A stretch of 64,000 nt of DNA from a bacterium (GTDB taxonomy: Bacteria > Joyebacterota > Joyebacteria > Joyebacterales > Joyebacteraceae): contig JAPEKQ010000010.1 of the NCBI GenBank assembly GCA_029990205.1, forward strand, positions 1 to 64,000, in the 5' to 3' direction. Under the pieces are notes generated by a model. The model saw nothing but the letters and a program-made list of their open reading frames with translations. It made no database searches and was not told where the DNA came from. Below are positions 44,893 through 53,009 of this stretch, piece after piece (the first letter of the stretch is position 1; each line of letters starts with the position of its first letter). The position numbers and the translations under genes are program-made.

Positions 44893-45792
44893 GTGAACAT
44901 CGCTCACATCCCCCACGCAGGCGAAATCCTCTCGGTTCTGGCGGCCGTCGTCTGGTCGGTCTCCGTCGTGCTCTTCCGTCTCAGCGGCAAGCGGATGACC
45001 CCCTTCAACCTCAACTTCTTCAAGAACATCGTGGCCAGTCTGCTCCTCATCGCCACGCTGCTCCTCATCGGTATGCCGCTGGTCCGCGATGTCCCGCTCG
45101 CCGACTACGCACTGCTCTTCCTCGCCGGGTTCCTCGGGATCACCATCGCCGACACGCTCTTCTTCAAGGGGCTCAACCTCGTCGGCGCGGGACTCTCGCA
45201 GGTCGTCGGGTGCGCGTATCCGCCGTCGGTCATCCTGCTCTCGTTCTTCTTTCTCGGCGAGCGCCTGACTTGGGGGGATATGGCCGGGACGGTGCTCATT
45301 CTCGCGGGCATCTTCCTGTCCACTCGTCACGAACCGCCCGAAGGTACGACCCGCGCGGATCTTCGTCGAGGGATCCTCATCGGCACCGCCTCGATGGTCA
45401 TCATGGCCATCGGCGTCGTCATCACCAAACCGGTCCTTAACCGCTCCCCCGTGCTCTGGGCGACGACCATCCGGCTCCTGGGCGGCGTTTTCACGATGAT
45501 GCTCATCACCGCCGTCTCGAAACGCCACCGGAGCGCGTGGCGCACCTTCATCCCGACACGGTCGTGGAGAGTCACGGTGCCGGCCTCGATCATGGGCGCC
45601 TACCTGGCCATGATCATCTGGCTCGGAGGGATGAAGTTCACCCAGGCGTCGATCGCCTCGATCCTCAATCAGACCAGCGCCATCTTCGTCCTCCCGGTCG
45701 CCGCGATCGTGCTCGGCGAGCGGATCACGCGTCAGAAGCTCCTCGCCGTGATCCTCGGGGTCACGGGCGTTGCTCTGGTCACGATTCTGTAG
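44893..45792 (+). CDS. EamA/DMT-family transporter
   Basis: From the GTG at 44893 (AGGAG six bases upstream) this 299-residue protein has two EamA repeats with about ten membrane helices: VLAAVVWSVSVVLFR at the start of the first, YALLFLAGFLGITIADTLFF, the conserved Pro-rich YPPSVILLSFFFLGERLTWGD and, at the end of the second repeat, SAIFVLPVAAIVLGERITRQ. Such proteins export metabolites such as amino acids or nucleotide-linked sugars; the substrate is unknown here. It stands alone on the plus strand, divergent from rplU and ending nine bases from the converging nucleotidyltransferase gene, with no terminator between. Confidence 0.88.
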   Translation: MNIAHIPHAGEILSVLAAVVWSVSVVLFRLSGKRMTPFNLNFFKNIVASLLLIATLLLIGMPLVRDVPLADYALLFLAGFLGITIADTLFFKGLNLVGAGLSQVVGCAYPPSVILLSFFFLGERLTWGDMAGTVLILAGIFLSTRHEPPEGTTRADLRRGILIGTASMVIMAIGVVITKPVLNRSPVLWATTIRLLGGVFTMMLITAVSKRHRSAWRTFIPTRSWRVTVPASIMGAYLAMIIWLGGMKFTQASIASILNQTSAIFVLPVAAIVLGERITRQKLLAVILGVTGVALVTIL

Positions 45793-45801
45793 GACTCCCT
45801 G

Positions 45802-46581
45802 TTACACCCCGAACTCCTCGCCCAGCTCGACCAGCAGCCGGTCGATCCAGGCACCCGCCTCCGCGTGGCGCGCGCGGATGTCCTCGGCGTCGCGGACGAA
45901 GAAGAACGGGCGAAGCCGTGTCACGAGTTCCTCGGGCAGGTCGTACTGGATGTATCTGGTGTGGAACTGCTGACGGCCGGGGCAGTGGCGCATCCGGAGC
46001 AGCTCGACCAGCGGCCGCAGCATCGAGCCGTTGTAGTACGCGAGCGCCTCGAGCTCGTTCCCGCGCGCGAGTTCCTTGAGCGTTCCGGTCCTCCCGAGCG
46101 CCGTCGTCTGCTTGAGCGCTGCAACGCGCTTCCCCAGACGCTCGCGCGTCTCCCCCGGGTCCGCCGGGGTCTGGTCGATGAATCCGGCCCGGTCGAAGTG
46201 GACGAACGCCTTCCCGTGCGTCTCGGGCTCGAGGAACTTCCTCTTGGTGTCGTCGTCCATGAAGCAGGTATCCACGAACTCGTATGGGCTCGCGCCCTCC
46301 AGCATGTAGAACACCTGCGAATGACCGTGCCACGCCGGCTCAGGGAGCCGGTAACGGACCGCGAACGGCGCCAGGTTCCCCAACGCCTCATCGACGAGCG
46401 CGATCGCTGCATCCTTCGTGCCGCTCTTGACGGCGATCATCATGTCGACATCCGACCACTCGTCGACGCGGTCGAACGCGGCCGCCCCGCCTTCCCAAAG
46501 CGCCGTGACGTCATCGGACGCCTCGAGCGCTGTGGTGATCGCCGTCACAATGTCCTTACGCCTGATCCTGAACTCCGGCAT
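45802..46581 (-). CDS. Minimal nucleotidyltransferase-fold protein
   Basis: From the ATG at 46581 (AGGAGG five bases upstream) the protein has 259 residues. Residues 30-50 read as a pol-beta-type nucleotidyltransferase site, GGAAAFDRVDEWSDVDMMIA, with the paired acids in SDVD (44 and 46) and a small-residue helix start; the usual GS is replaced by GG. The C-terminal half (about 130-259) is helical and unassigned, resembling kanamycin-nucleotidyltransferase-like C-domains in size. Substrate is unknown. It follows a methyltransferase gene by 14 bases, so the two may modify the same kind of molecule, which is inference only. Confidence 0.72.
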   Translation of the reverse strand: MPEFRIRRKDIVTAITTALEASDDVTALWEGGAAAFDRVDEWSDVDMMIAVKSGTKDAAIALVDEALGNLAPFAVRYRLPEPAWHGHSQVFYMLEGASPYEFVDTCFMDDDTKRKFLEPETHGKAFVHFDRAGFIDQTPADPGETRERLGKRVAALKQTTALGRTGTLKELARGNELEALAYYNGSMLRPLVELLRMRHCPGRQQFHTRYIQYDLPEELVTRLRPFFFVRDAEDIRARHAEAGAWIDRLLVELGEEFGV

Positions 46582-46595
46582 CCGACCCTCCTGAT

Positions 46596-47312
46596 TCACT
46601 TCGTTCCGGTCGCGATGATGTGCGTCGCACCGGCGAAACCCACGCGGTGCAACCTGTCTCGCAGATCCTCTCCCCGCGCTACCAGCGACGCGACATCCTC
46701 GCCGTCGGTCTCCTCAGCGCGAGCCTTGTACGCATCGATCGCCTGCTCGATCTGCGCCACGGTCTCCGCGGCCAGCGGGTCGGCATCGTCGTCCTTGTAG
46801 TCATCGATGGCGAGCCCGGAGAGCGGCAGAGTCTCCAGGAGATTCCGGATCTCATCCCGTGTGAATGTCTCACGGTGGAACACGCCGCGCGCCGTGTCGA
46901 TGCGCGCCCACCAGTGGTGGAGCTCAACATGCGTCTGCTGCGCCTCGCTCTGATCGTCGCGATACATCTCGAAGATCACGAGCTTTCCCCCCGGCTTGAG
47001 GACGCGAAGCATCTCGCTCACACCAGCGTCAAGCCGCTCCAGGTGGTGGAGTGAGTTCGCGATCGCCACCGTGTCGAACGTCTCGTCCGCGAACGAGAGC
47101 TTCTCGACGTCGCCGACCTCGAACGCGAACCGCTCGTCCTCGAACGACTCGCGCGCCTTCTCGATCGCTGAACCAAGCGGATCTATCCCCGTTATGGTCT
47201 CGAAACTCCCGAGGCACTCGGCAAGCGCCGCAACGAATCCCCCGGCTCCCGTCGCGACGTCCAGCACGTTCCCACCATCGATGGCGCTCAACGCTCTCTT
47301 GAAGCTGTCCAT
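46596..47312 (-). CDS. Class I SAM-dependent methyltransferase
   Basis: From the ATG at 47312 (GAAGGGA a few bases upstream) the protein has 238 residues. Motif I is LDVATGAGGFVAAL (17-30), motif II is ITGIDPLGSAIEKAR, the acidic residue of motif III is in FEVGDVEKLSF, and motif IV is FDTVAIANSLHHLE, followed by VLKPGGKLVIFEM. This is the Methyltransf_11-type layout of small-molecule enzymes; the acceptor is unknown. An earlier ATG (47357) overlaps the arfB stop and is an alternative start. Confidence 0.85.
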   Translation of the reverse strand: MDSFKRALSAIDGGNVLDVATGAGGFVAALAECLGSFETITGIDPLGSAIEKARESFEDERFAFEVGDVEKLSFADETFDTVAIANSLHHLERLDAGVSEMLRVLKPGGKLVIFEMYRDDQSEAQQTHVELHHWWARIDTARGVFHRETFTRDEIRNLLETLPLSGLAIDDYKDDDADPLAAETVAQIEQAIDAYKARAEETDGEDVASLVARGEDLRDRLHRVGFAGATHIIATGTK

Positions 47313-47349
47313 GGATTCCCTTCCGTGCTCCGGCCGCTCAGCGGCCGTC

Positions 47350-47775
47350 CTAGTCATCCGCCGTTGGCCTCTTCCCTCGGTCCCGCTTCAGACGGCCGCG
47401 CTGCTTCTTGCTCGCCAGTCTCCGCTCACGTGACGCACGGGTCGGCTTCGTCGCGCGCCGGCGCTTCGGACGCGCCGCCGCCTTCTTGATCAGTTTCACC
47501 AGTCTGTCGACCGCGTCCTGCCGGTTGCCGGCCTGCGTTCGGTAGCGTCTGGCATCGATCACGATGACACCGGCCGAAGTCATCCGCCGGCCGGCGACCT
47601 TCGGCAGCCGCTCCTTCACACGCTCGGGCAGCGACGGTGACGCCATGGCATCGAAGCGGAGCTGGACCGCCGTCGCGACCTTGTTCACGTTCTGGCCGCC
47701 CGGGCCGGACGAGCGCACGAACTCAAAGGTGAGTTCGCGCTCCTCAATAGCTATCGTTCGTGTGATCTTGATCAC
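47350..47775 (-). CDS. arfB: Peptidyl-tRNA hydrolase ArfB (YaeJ-like rescue factor)
   Basis: ArfB hydrolyses peptidyl-tRNA on stalled ribosomes without needing a stop codon. The 141-residue protein has the GGQ domain with the catalytic motif SSGPGGQNVNKVATAVQLRF (22-41) and a highly basic C-terminal tail (about 100-141; many Arg/Lys) that in this family enters the empty mRNA channel. It lacks the stop-codon-reading domains of a release factor, as expected. The ATG overlaps the btpA-like stop as ATGA. Confidence 0.95.
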   Translation of the reverse strand: MIKITRTIAIEERELTFEFVRSSGPGGQNVNKVATAVQLRFDAMASPSLPERVKERLPKVAGRRMTSAGVIVIDARRYRTQAGNRQDAVDRLVKLIKKAAARPKRRRATKPTRASRERRLASKKQRGRLKRDRGKRPTADD

Positions 47776-48572
47776 GACGCGCTCCTGGCCTCCCGGAACG
47801 CGCGCGCGAATCGCTCGAGTCGCTCGGGGTCAAGACGCCCCATGAAGCGGCCTCCGACCCTGAGGCAAGAGCCGACGATGAAACCGGCGGCGTGAGGCAT
47901 GTAGGCTGCGATGTTGTCCGGCGTCATTCCGGACCCGACGAGCACCGGGACGCGAGCGGCCGCATCGACCGCCGCCAGCTCGTCGACGTCCGGTGGGACC
48001 TCCGTCCGCTGACCCGTGACGATGACGCCATCGACGTCGAAGAACTCGGCCTGTCTGAGCTCATCGATGATGTCGATGTCACCCTTGATCGCGTGCGAGC
48101 AGTGCTTCTTGTGAATGTCCCCGAACACCCGGATATGCGCGGCCCCCAACCGCCGACGGAGACGGAGCAGCTCACCAGCGCATCCCTCGATCAGCCCGGC
48201 CCCCCCGATGTGCGCGAAGACGAACCCCTCCACGCGCACGAAATCCAGATCGCACTCCGCCGCGACCTCGAGCGCTTCGAGGTTCGCCGCCTCCAGGAGC
48301 TGGAGCCCGATCGGTCCGTCGAAGTGCGCGCGTACGTCCGCCGCAACCTCCTTGACAAGAGACAAGGCCCGGCCGTCGAGCGGCGGTTTGACATACGGCA
48401 CGTCGTGGCTGTTCTCGAGCACCACCACGTCGACCCCCGCGGCCGCGTAGTGTGACAGGTCGGAGAGCGCCCTCTCGCGTATCGCGGCGTCGTCCTCCTC
48501 GTATCTGGGACTCCCCGGCAGCGGCGCCAGCGCGATCATGCCCGCGAGGAAACGGGGCGGGAGTGTTCTCAC
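47772..48572 (-). CDS. BtpA/SgcQ family protein
   Basis: From the GTG at 48570-48572, which overlaps the preceding permease stop as GTGA, the protein has 266 residues. It matches the BtpA family (photosystem I biogenesis factor in cyanobacteria, but widespread in non-phototrophs as a TIM-barrel protein of unknown activity): IALAPLPGSPRY near 15, YAAAGVDVVVLENSHDVPYVKP, FVRVEGFVFAHIGGAGLIEG, VFGDIHKKHCSH, DVDGVIVTGQRTE and VGSGMTPDNI. A role in photosynthesis is not implied. It overlaps arfB by four bases. Confidence 0.88.
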   Translation of the reverse strand: MRTLPPRFLAGMIALAPLPGSPRYEEDDAAIRERALSDLSHYAAAGVDVVVLENSHDVPYVKPPLDGRALSLVKEVAADVRAHFDGPIGLQLLEAANLEALEVAAECDLDFVRVEGFVFAHIGGAGLIEGCAGELLRLRRRLGAAHIRVFGDIHKKHCSHAIKGDIDIIDELRQAEFFDVDGVIVTGQRTEVPPDVDELAAVDAAARVPVLVGSGMTPDNIAAYMPHAAGFIVGSCLRVGGRFMGRLDPERLERFARAFREARSAS

Positions 48573-49645
48573 GATCCGGTCCTCTCTGTGGTCCCGAGAA
48601 TGCGGACCGGTTCGTGGAGCACATCGTGCAGATACAGCATCTGGATCAGCACTACGATCACAACGAAGAGCGGCGTCGCCATCAGCACGCCCCCGGCACC
48701 CAGCACGACCCCCATCAGGATCTGCATGCCGATGAGCAGCGCCGGCGGAAGCGAGACCGCCCGCTGATCGATCTGTGGTGTGATGAGGTAGTTCTCGAGG
48801 ACCTGGACGACCGCGAACACGAGGATGACGTAGAGTGCCTTGATGGGATCGTCCGAAAGCGCTACGAGGATCGCCGGGATCGCGCCGAGCACCGGACCGA
48901 CGTACGGAACGAACGATGCCAACGCCGCGATCAGCGCGAGGGTGAGCGCCAGGGGAACGCCTGCGAGCAGGAGTCCGACGACCGTCAGTACCCCCACGAC
49001 GAGCATCGAAGCGAGCCGCCCCGCGATCCACCTCCTGAGGACATGCCCGAGCGCAGCCGCTACCTCGGCGCCTCGCTCTCGTCCTCCCGGTGGGATCAGG
49101 CGCAGCAAGCTCTTCACATAGGTCTGCGGCGCAATGGCGAAGTAGATTCCAAGTGCCAGGACGACGATGACGTTCAGTACGACGGTTGCCGTACCGGAGA
49201 AGAAACGCGTCAGCGGGCCGAGCAGCTCGGGACTCAGCGAGGCGAACTCGCCGGGCTCGGGGAACCGGGCCAGCACGGCGCGTCCCCATGAGTACTGCTC
49301 GAGCGCCTCCGCGCCGCGGTCCAGCGCGTCGGGAAGGAGTTCCACGAGCACCGTCACCTGGGAGGTCACCTGCGGGCCGATCGCCCAGAACAGACCGACG
49401 ATCCCGCCCAGGAACAGCAGCACGAAGACACCCAGCGCCGCCACTCGTGGCAATCGCGTCCGCCCGCAGATGAATGTCGCCACGCCATCGAAGAAGACCG
49501 CCAGCAGAATGGCGGCGAAGACCATGAGCAGCACACTCGCCGTCTTGAACACGAAGACGAGCAGCATTCCGGCGGTCAGCACCATCGCGATCACGATGGC
49601 TACCCTGCGTGTGAACTCGGCGCGGCTCACGCTCGCGTCACCCAT
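48569..49645 (-). CDS. AI-2E family transporter (PerM-like permease)
   Basis: The 358-residue membrane protein has the AI-2E/PerM layout: two or three N-terminal helices (about 14-90), a soluble helical segment (about 95-150) and five C-terminal helices. The family signature at the end of the helical part is FVPYVGPVLGAIPAILVALS and YLITPQIDQRAVSLPPALLI, then LGAGGVLMATPLFVV. Members export varied substrates or act as cation antiporters; the name does not imply quorum sensing here. Its ATG overlaps the msrB stop (TGATG). Confidence 0.9.
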   Translation of the reverse strand: MGDASVSRAEFTRRVAIVIAMVLTAGMLLVFVFKTASVLLMVFAAILLAVFFDGVATFICGRTRLPRVAALGVFVLLFLGGIVGLFWAIGPQVTSQVTVLVELLPDALDRGAEALEQYSWGRAVLARFPEPGEFASLSPELLGPLTRFFSGTATVVLNVIVVLALGIYFAIAPQTYVKSLLRLIPPGGRERGAEVAAALGHVLRRWIAGRLASMLVVGVLTVVGLLLAGVPLALTLALIAALASFVPYVGPVLGAIPAILVALSDDPIKALYVILVFAVVQVLENYLITPQIDQRAVSLPPALLIGMQILMGVVLGAGGVLMATPLFVVIVVLIQMLYLHDVLHEPVRILGTTERTGS

Positions 49646-50061
49646 CAGTCCCCGCTCCCCTCGCCGCGACTCTCGTCGAGCTCGAGCGCGACCGAGTTGA
49701 TGCAGTAGCGCAGGCCCGTCGGCCTGGGCCCATCCTCGAACACGTGCCCGAGGTGCGCCCCGCAGCTCCCGCAGATGACCTCCGTGCGAAAACGTCCGCC
49801 CGAGTCATCGGGCGCGGTCGCAACACTCCCGTCGCCGGCGGCCTGCCAGAAGCTCGGCCACCCGCTCCCCGAGTCGTACTTCGTCTCACCCGTGAACAGC
49901 ACGTGCCCGCACCGCACACAGCGGAATCTCCCGTCACCCTTGTAGTCGTTGAGCTCGCCGGAGAACGGCTCTTCCGTCCCGCTCTCACAGGTGACGCGGT
50001 ACTGCTCGGGCGTCAGTCTGCCGCGCCACTCGTCGGTGCGCTCGTCCTTCGTATCGGCCAT
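49645..50061 (-). CDS. msrB: Peptide-methionine (R)-S-oxide reductase
   Basis: MsrB repairs the R form of methionine sulfoxide in proteins using thioredoxin. The 138-residue protein has both zinc CxxC pairs (Cys48/Cys51 and Cys97/Cys100), the GWPSFWQA segment, HLGHVFEDGP and the catalytic RYCINS with Cys120. There is no signal peptide, so it is cytoplasmic. It is not fused to MsrA. It sits between the GIN-domain lipoprotein gene (60 bases upstream) and the AI-2E-type permease. Confidence 0.96.
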   Translation of the reverse strand: MADTKDERTDEWRGRLTPEQYRVTCESGTEEPFSGELNDYKGDGRFRCVRCGHVLFTGETKYDSGSGWPSFWQAAGDGSVATAPDDSGGRFRTEVICGSCGAHLGHVFEDGPRPTGLRYCINSVALELDESRGEGSGD

Positions 50062-50121
50062 TCCGTGGTACTCCCTCCGCGGGCTGTGTGTCGCGGACCG
50101 CGCGCGGCTGCGCTGCGCGGG

Positions 50122-50892
50122 CTACGCGTCTCCGGAACCTGCGCCCTTGTCGCCCAGGTGGCTGATATCACCCATGCCGTCGATGCTCTTCGACAGCGAC
50201 GGTGATTCGTAGTACCGGACATCGCCGCTTCCCGCGACGCTCACGCGAAGCCGCTCGGTCGCCCAGACGGTCGTATCGCCGGAACCCGCGATATCGATCC
50301 TCGTCTTCTCGGTCCTCAGGTTCCCTGCGGCAACGTCGCCGGAGCCCGCGATGTCGATCGACTGGCTCCCGGCCACGCCGCTCATCCTGACGTCGCCCGA
50401 CCCGGCGATGTTGATCTCGATCGCGTCGCACCTCATGTCGTCCAGCACGACCGTCCCCGACCCCGCGATGTCGATGGAGACATCTTCCGAGTCGAGATCG
50501 GCGCAGTTGACGCTTCCTGAGCCGGCGATACTGAACGCATTGACCGAGGGCGTCGTGATGGTGTAGCGAAGCGGACTGCGCGTTCTGAAGCTCACGCGCT
50601 TCTCCGGGTGTCGCAGCCTCAGGTGGAGCGTGCTGCCCTCGACCCTGGTCTCGATGTACTCGAGAAGATTCTCATCGGCCTCGACGATGATCGACGGCAC
50701 GTCGCCGAACACCACGACCGCCTCGCCGGATCCCTCGATGGCGATCCCGGTGAACTCCTCGATGGTGCGGGTCTCGGTCGCGGAAACCCCCGAGCCTTCG
50801 ATGGTTGTACGACCCGACATCGCGATGCAACCCGTCGAGAGCGCACCGACCGCAAGCACAACAACCAGCACTGCGATGAGAGACGCCTTCAT
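50122..50892 (-). CDS. GIN-domain (DUF2807) lipoprotein
   Basis: From the ATG at 50892 (GGAGAGGA just upstream) the protein has 256 residues. It starts with a hydrophobic signal and a lipobox-like STGC, so it is probably a lipoprotein. The body is a GIN domain: FTGIAIEGSGEAVVVFG at the beginning and then a right-handed beta-helix-like ladder in which the phrase IAGSG recurs about every 18-20 residues (SIAGSGSV, DIAGSGTV, NIAGSGDV, DIAGSGDV, DIAGSGDT, SVAGSGDV). Such proteins are common in Bacteroidetes and relatives; the function is unknown. Confidence 0.88.
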   Translation of the reverse strand: MKASLIAVLVVVLAVGALSTGCIAMSGRTTIEGSGVSATETRTIEEFTGIAIEGSGEAVVVFGDVPSIIVEADENLLEYIETRVEGSTLHLRLRHPEKRVSFRTRSPLRYTITTPSVNAFSIAGSGSVNCADLDSEDVSIDIAGSGTVVLDDMRCDAIEINIAGSGDVRMSGVAGSQSIDIAGSGDVAAGNLRTEKTRIDIAGSGDTTVWATERLRVSVAGSGDVRYYESPSLSKSIDGMGDISHLGDKGAGSGDA

Positions 50893-50983
50893 TGGTCCTC
50901 TCCTTCCAGGTGTTCCGTGCTCGCCAGCCCGCGCCGCCCGCGTGCATCGGTGTCCTGACGGCCCGCTGGCCGTCACGCTTCGC

Positions 50984-51319
50984 CTATATCGTTACGATCC
51001 TGTCCGTCTTCATCAGGTCGGCGACGATCCCGTCCATACTCCCTATCCTGCCGGCCTTCATCTTCCGCTTGAGGCCGAAGTACTCAACGCACGTCCCACA
51101 CGCCACCAGATCGACTCCCGAGCTCTCGAGATGCTCGATCGCATCGAGCACGGGCGACCCCTCGGCGAGCAGCTTCACCGCGGCGTTGTAGAAGAGCATG
51201 CGCTCGGGTCTGTCGGATGATGCCGCGAGCTTCCGGAGGAAGCTCGCCATCAGCACACCACCCAGTTCATCCGAACCGCGGCCCATCGTCTCGCTGTTGA
51301 TCACGACGACGCTTCTCAC
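50984..51319 (-). CDS. YedF C-terminal / DsrE-like protein
   Basis: From the GTG at 51317-51319 (GGGAGG eight bases upstream) the protein has 111 residues. It matches the C-terminal DsrE-like half of YedF, a protein associated with selenium metabolism: INSETMGRGSDELGGVLM (8-25), FYNAAVKLLAEGSPVLD and VACGTCVEYFGLK with Cys74 and Cys77. The N-terminal TusA-like domain of full YedF is absent, and no selenium gene (selA, selB, selD) is nearby, so a sulfur-transfer role is as likely. The start overlaps the kinase stop as GTGA. Confidence 0.82.
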   Translation of the reverse strand: MRSVVVINSETMGRGSDELGGVLMASFLRKLAASSDRPERMLFYNAAVKLLAEGSPVLDAIEHLESSGVDLVACGTCVEYFGLKRKMKAGRIGSMDGIVADLMKTDRIVTI

Positions 51320-52026
51320 TCGTCTAACCTCCCGTCTCCCCCGGTACACCTCCCGTTTCCCTTGCTACACCATCGGACCCTTGGATTCAAGAAAACGTTG
51401 TTTCCGACGACCACATCCGCCAGCCCCGCCGGTCTCACCGTATCGAGGTAGTGCTGTTCGCCGGGGATGTACCGCGTGCGGTAGCGTTCGCGGACCGCCT
51501 CCCCGGACCCGAAGAGCTCCAGATCGCGAGTCAGGGCGCGCTCCAGAGCCACGCTGAAGTCGACATCGATGAACACCCGGTAGTCCCAGTGCCCGTTGAG
51601 TTCCGGGCGAAGCAGAAAGATGCCGTCGCACACGGCAATGCCATCCACAGGGAGGAGCTCCTCGACCGACTCCACCGGCGCGTCCGCGCGGAAGTCATAG
51701 ACGGCGCGCCGCACGCGGTGGCTCCCGCCGGGGCCGAGCGGCCGCAGCACATGGCGAACGAACGCATCGTAATCGAACGAATCCTCGTAGTATCCCAGCG
51801 GCGAGCTGTCGCCACGGCGCTTCCGCACCGACGCCGGATTGTGGAACCCGTCGATCGAGACGCGCAGAGCGGTCCTCCCGCCCCGCTCGATCTCGACGGC
51901 GAGTTCGTCCGCGAAGAAGGTCTTCCCGGCAACACCAACGCCGTCGACGGCCACACGGATCGGGTGCGGACGTTCGACGGCGCAGATGGCTTCCGCGATC
52001 TGTCGTATCACGCTCTCGCGCGTCAC
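51316..52026 (-). CDS. Uridine kinase-like P-loop kinase
   Basis: This 236-residue protein looks like the uridine kinase/phosphoribulokinase superfamily: Walker A GVGVAGKT (29-36), VSIDGFHNP with the catalytic Asp, a stretch YDFRADAPVE, and the Walker B-like VCDGIFLLRPEL followed by FIDVDFSVALERALTRD. The actual substrate (uridine, pantothenate or another nucleoside-like compound) cannot be read. The GTG start overlaps the upstream GNAT gene as GTGA. It is the fifth gene after the structured leader and the first non-GNAT member of that array. Confidence 0.82.
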   Translation of the reverse strand: MTRESVIRQIAEAICAVERPHPIRVAVDGVGVAGKTFFADELAVEIERGGRTALRVSIDGFHNPASVRKRRGDSSPLGYYEDSFDYDAFVRHVLRPLGPGGSHRVRRAVYDFRADAPVESVEELLPVDGIAVCDGIFLLRPELNGHWDYRVFIDVDFSVALERALTRDLELFGSGEAVRERYRTRYIPGEQHYLDTVRPAGLADVVVGNNVFLNPRVRWCSKGNGRCTGGDGRLDE

Positions 52027-53009
52027 GATGTCGCGGTCTCGTTCACATCAAGATGGTACTCGGTCCACGCCGGGACCGCACGGAAGCCGAGCTGCAGGTT
52101 CAGGTCGAACATGGGGTTGTTCTCCTCATTGTCGGTCTCGATCACGCGCGCACCGCGCTCCCGAGCCCACTCGACCCCCTTGACCTTGAGCGCGGAAGCG
52201 ATCCCGCGCCTCCGATGACTGCGCACGACCCCGGTCAGCCCGGTATAGAGCTTCTCCTTGTCCGCATCACTGAGCCACAGCCCGCTCGAGCCGACGTACC
52301 GCTCGCCGTCACGCGCGAACCAGTGCGATTCCATGGAGAACCTCGGGTTCTCGAAGCGCTTGCAGAACTGCTCGAACGACTGCTGCGTCGGAGGATCGGT
52401 GAACGGGACATCCTGGAAGAGCTCCCACTGGAGGTCATAGTACGACCGTTTCCAGTCCGGATCGACCGCGGCGAGTTCCCCGACGGTGTGGATCGTCAGT
52501 CCCTGGTCCAGGACCCTGTTGACCGCCGGCGACCAGCGCTCGAAGTCGAACTCATCCACGGCGAGCCTGGACACGGCGTACCGCATCCCGAAGGCGTACC
52601 CGCGGTCGGTGATGAACTTCACGTACTCCGGATGGTCCTCGCGCGTCCACGTCACCAGCTTCGACGGCCCGCGTTCCGCAAGTTCACCGACCACGAAGTC
52701 GTACATGCGTGAGCCGATGCCCCGACGGTGGTACTCGGGGTCAACGCTGACCTCGACGAAGTACTTCCCCGGCTTGTGACACCACGCCAGGTCTCCGCAC
52801 GTACCGACGGCCACAACACGACCGTCGAGCCGACCGACAAACCGACTGTGGAACCACTTCTTGTCGCGGTTCTGGTCGTCGTGGCGGAACTCCTCCGTGC
52901 TCTCAGCCTCGTCCGGCCAGAGCGCGGTCGATATCCGAACCACCTCGCGGTACTCCTCGTCCGTCCCTTCGAACGGACGGATCATCAGTTCTGTTGCTGT
53001 CCTGGTCAT
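52023..53009 (-). CDS. Double-GNAT acetyltransferase, paralogue 1
   Basis: The 328-residue protein contains two GNAT domains in tandem. The first (about 8-155) has VDPEYHRRGIGSRMYD, the acetyl-CoA-binding R/QxxGxG/A signature; the second (about 170-322) has VVRSHRRRGIASALK and the end motif ETDNEENNPMFDLNLQLGF. Both CoA-binding loops are intact. It is the last of four neighbouring paralogues and overlaps both paralogue 2 upstream and the kinase downstream by four bases. Substrate is unknown; double-GNAT proteins include mycothiol synthase, but nothing here shows a thiol substrate. Confidence 0.88.
   Translation of the reverse strand: MTRTATELMIRPFEGTDEEYREVVRISTALWPDEAESTEEFRHDDQNRDKKWFHSRFVGRLDGRVVAVGTCGDLAWCHKPGKYFVEVSVDPEYHRRGIGSRMYDFVVGELAERGPSKLVTWTREDHPEYVKFITDRGYAFGMRYAVSRLAVDEFDFERWSPAVNRVLDQGLTIHTVGELAAVDPDWKRSYYDLQWELFQDVPFTDPPTQQSFEQFCKRFENPRFSMESHWFARDGERYVGSSGLWLSDADKEKLYTGLTGVVRSHRRRGIASALKVKGVEWARERGARVIETDNEENNPMFDLNLQLGFRAVPAWTEYHLDVNETATS

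Noticed and set aside
45802-47312. Type IV toxin-antitoxin pair involving the nucleotidyltransferase
   Set aside because: The partner is a normal methyltransferase with complete SAM motifs and is not an antitoxin family; the nucleotidyltransferase is also longer than MNT-type proteins.
47772-49289. One long fusion protein covering the BtpA and AI-2E genes
   Set aside because: The upstream part of this frame is Arg-rich and antisense in character, while the permease in the other frame is clearly real; BtpA starts at the GTG at 48572.
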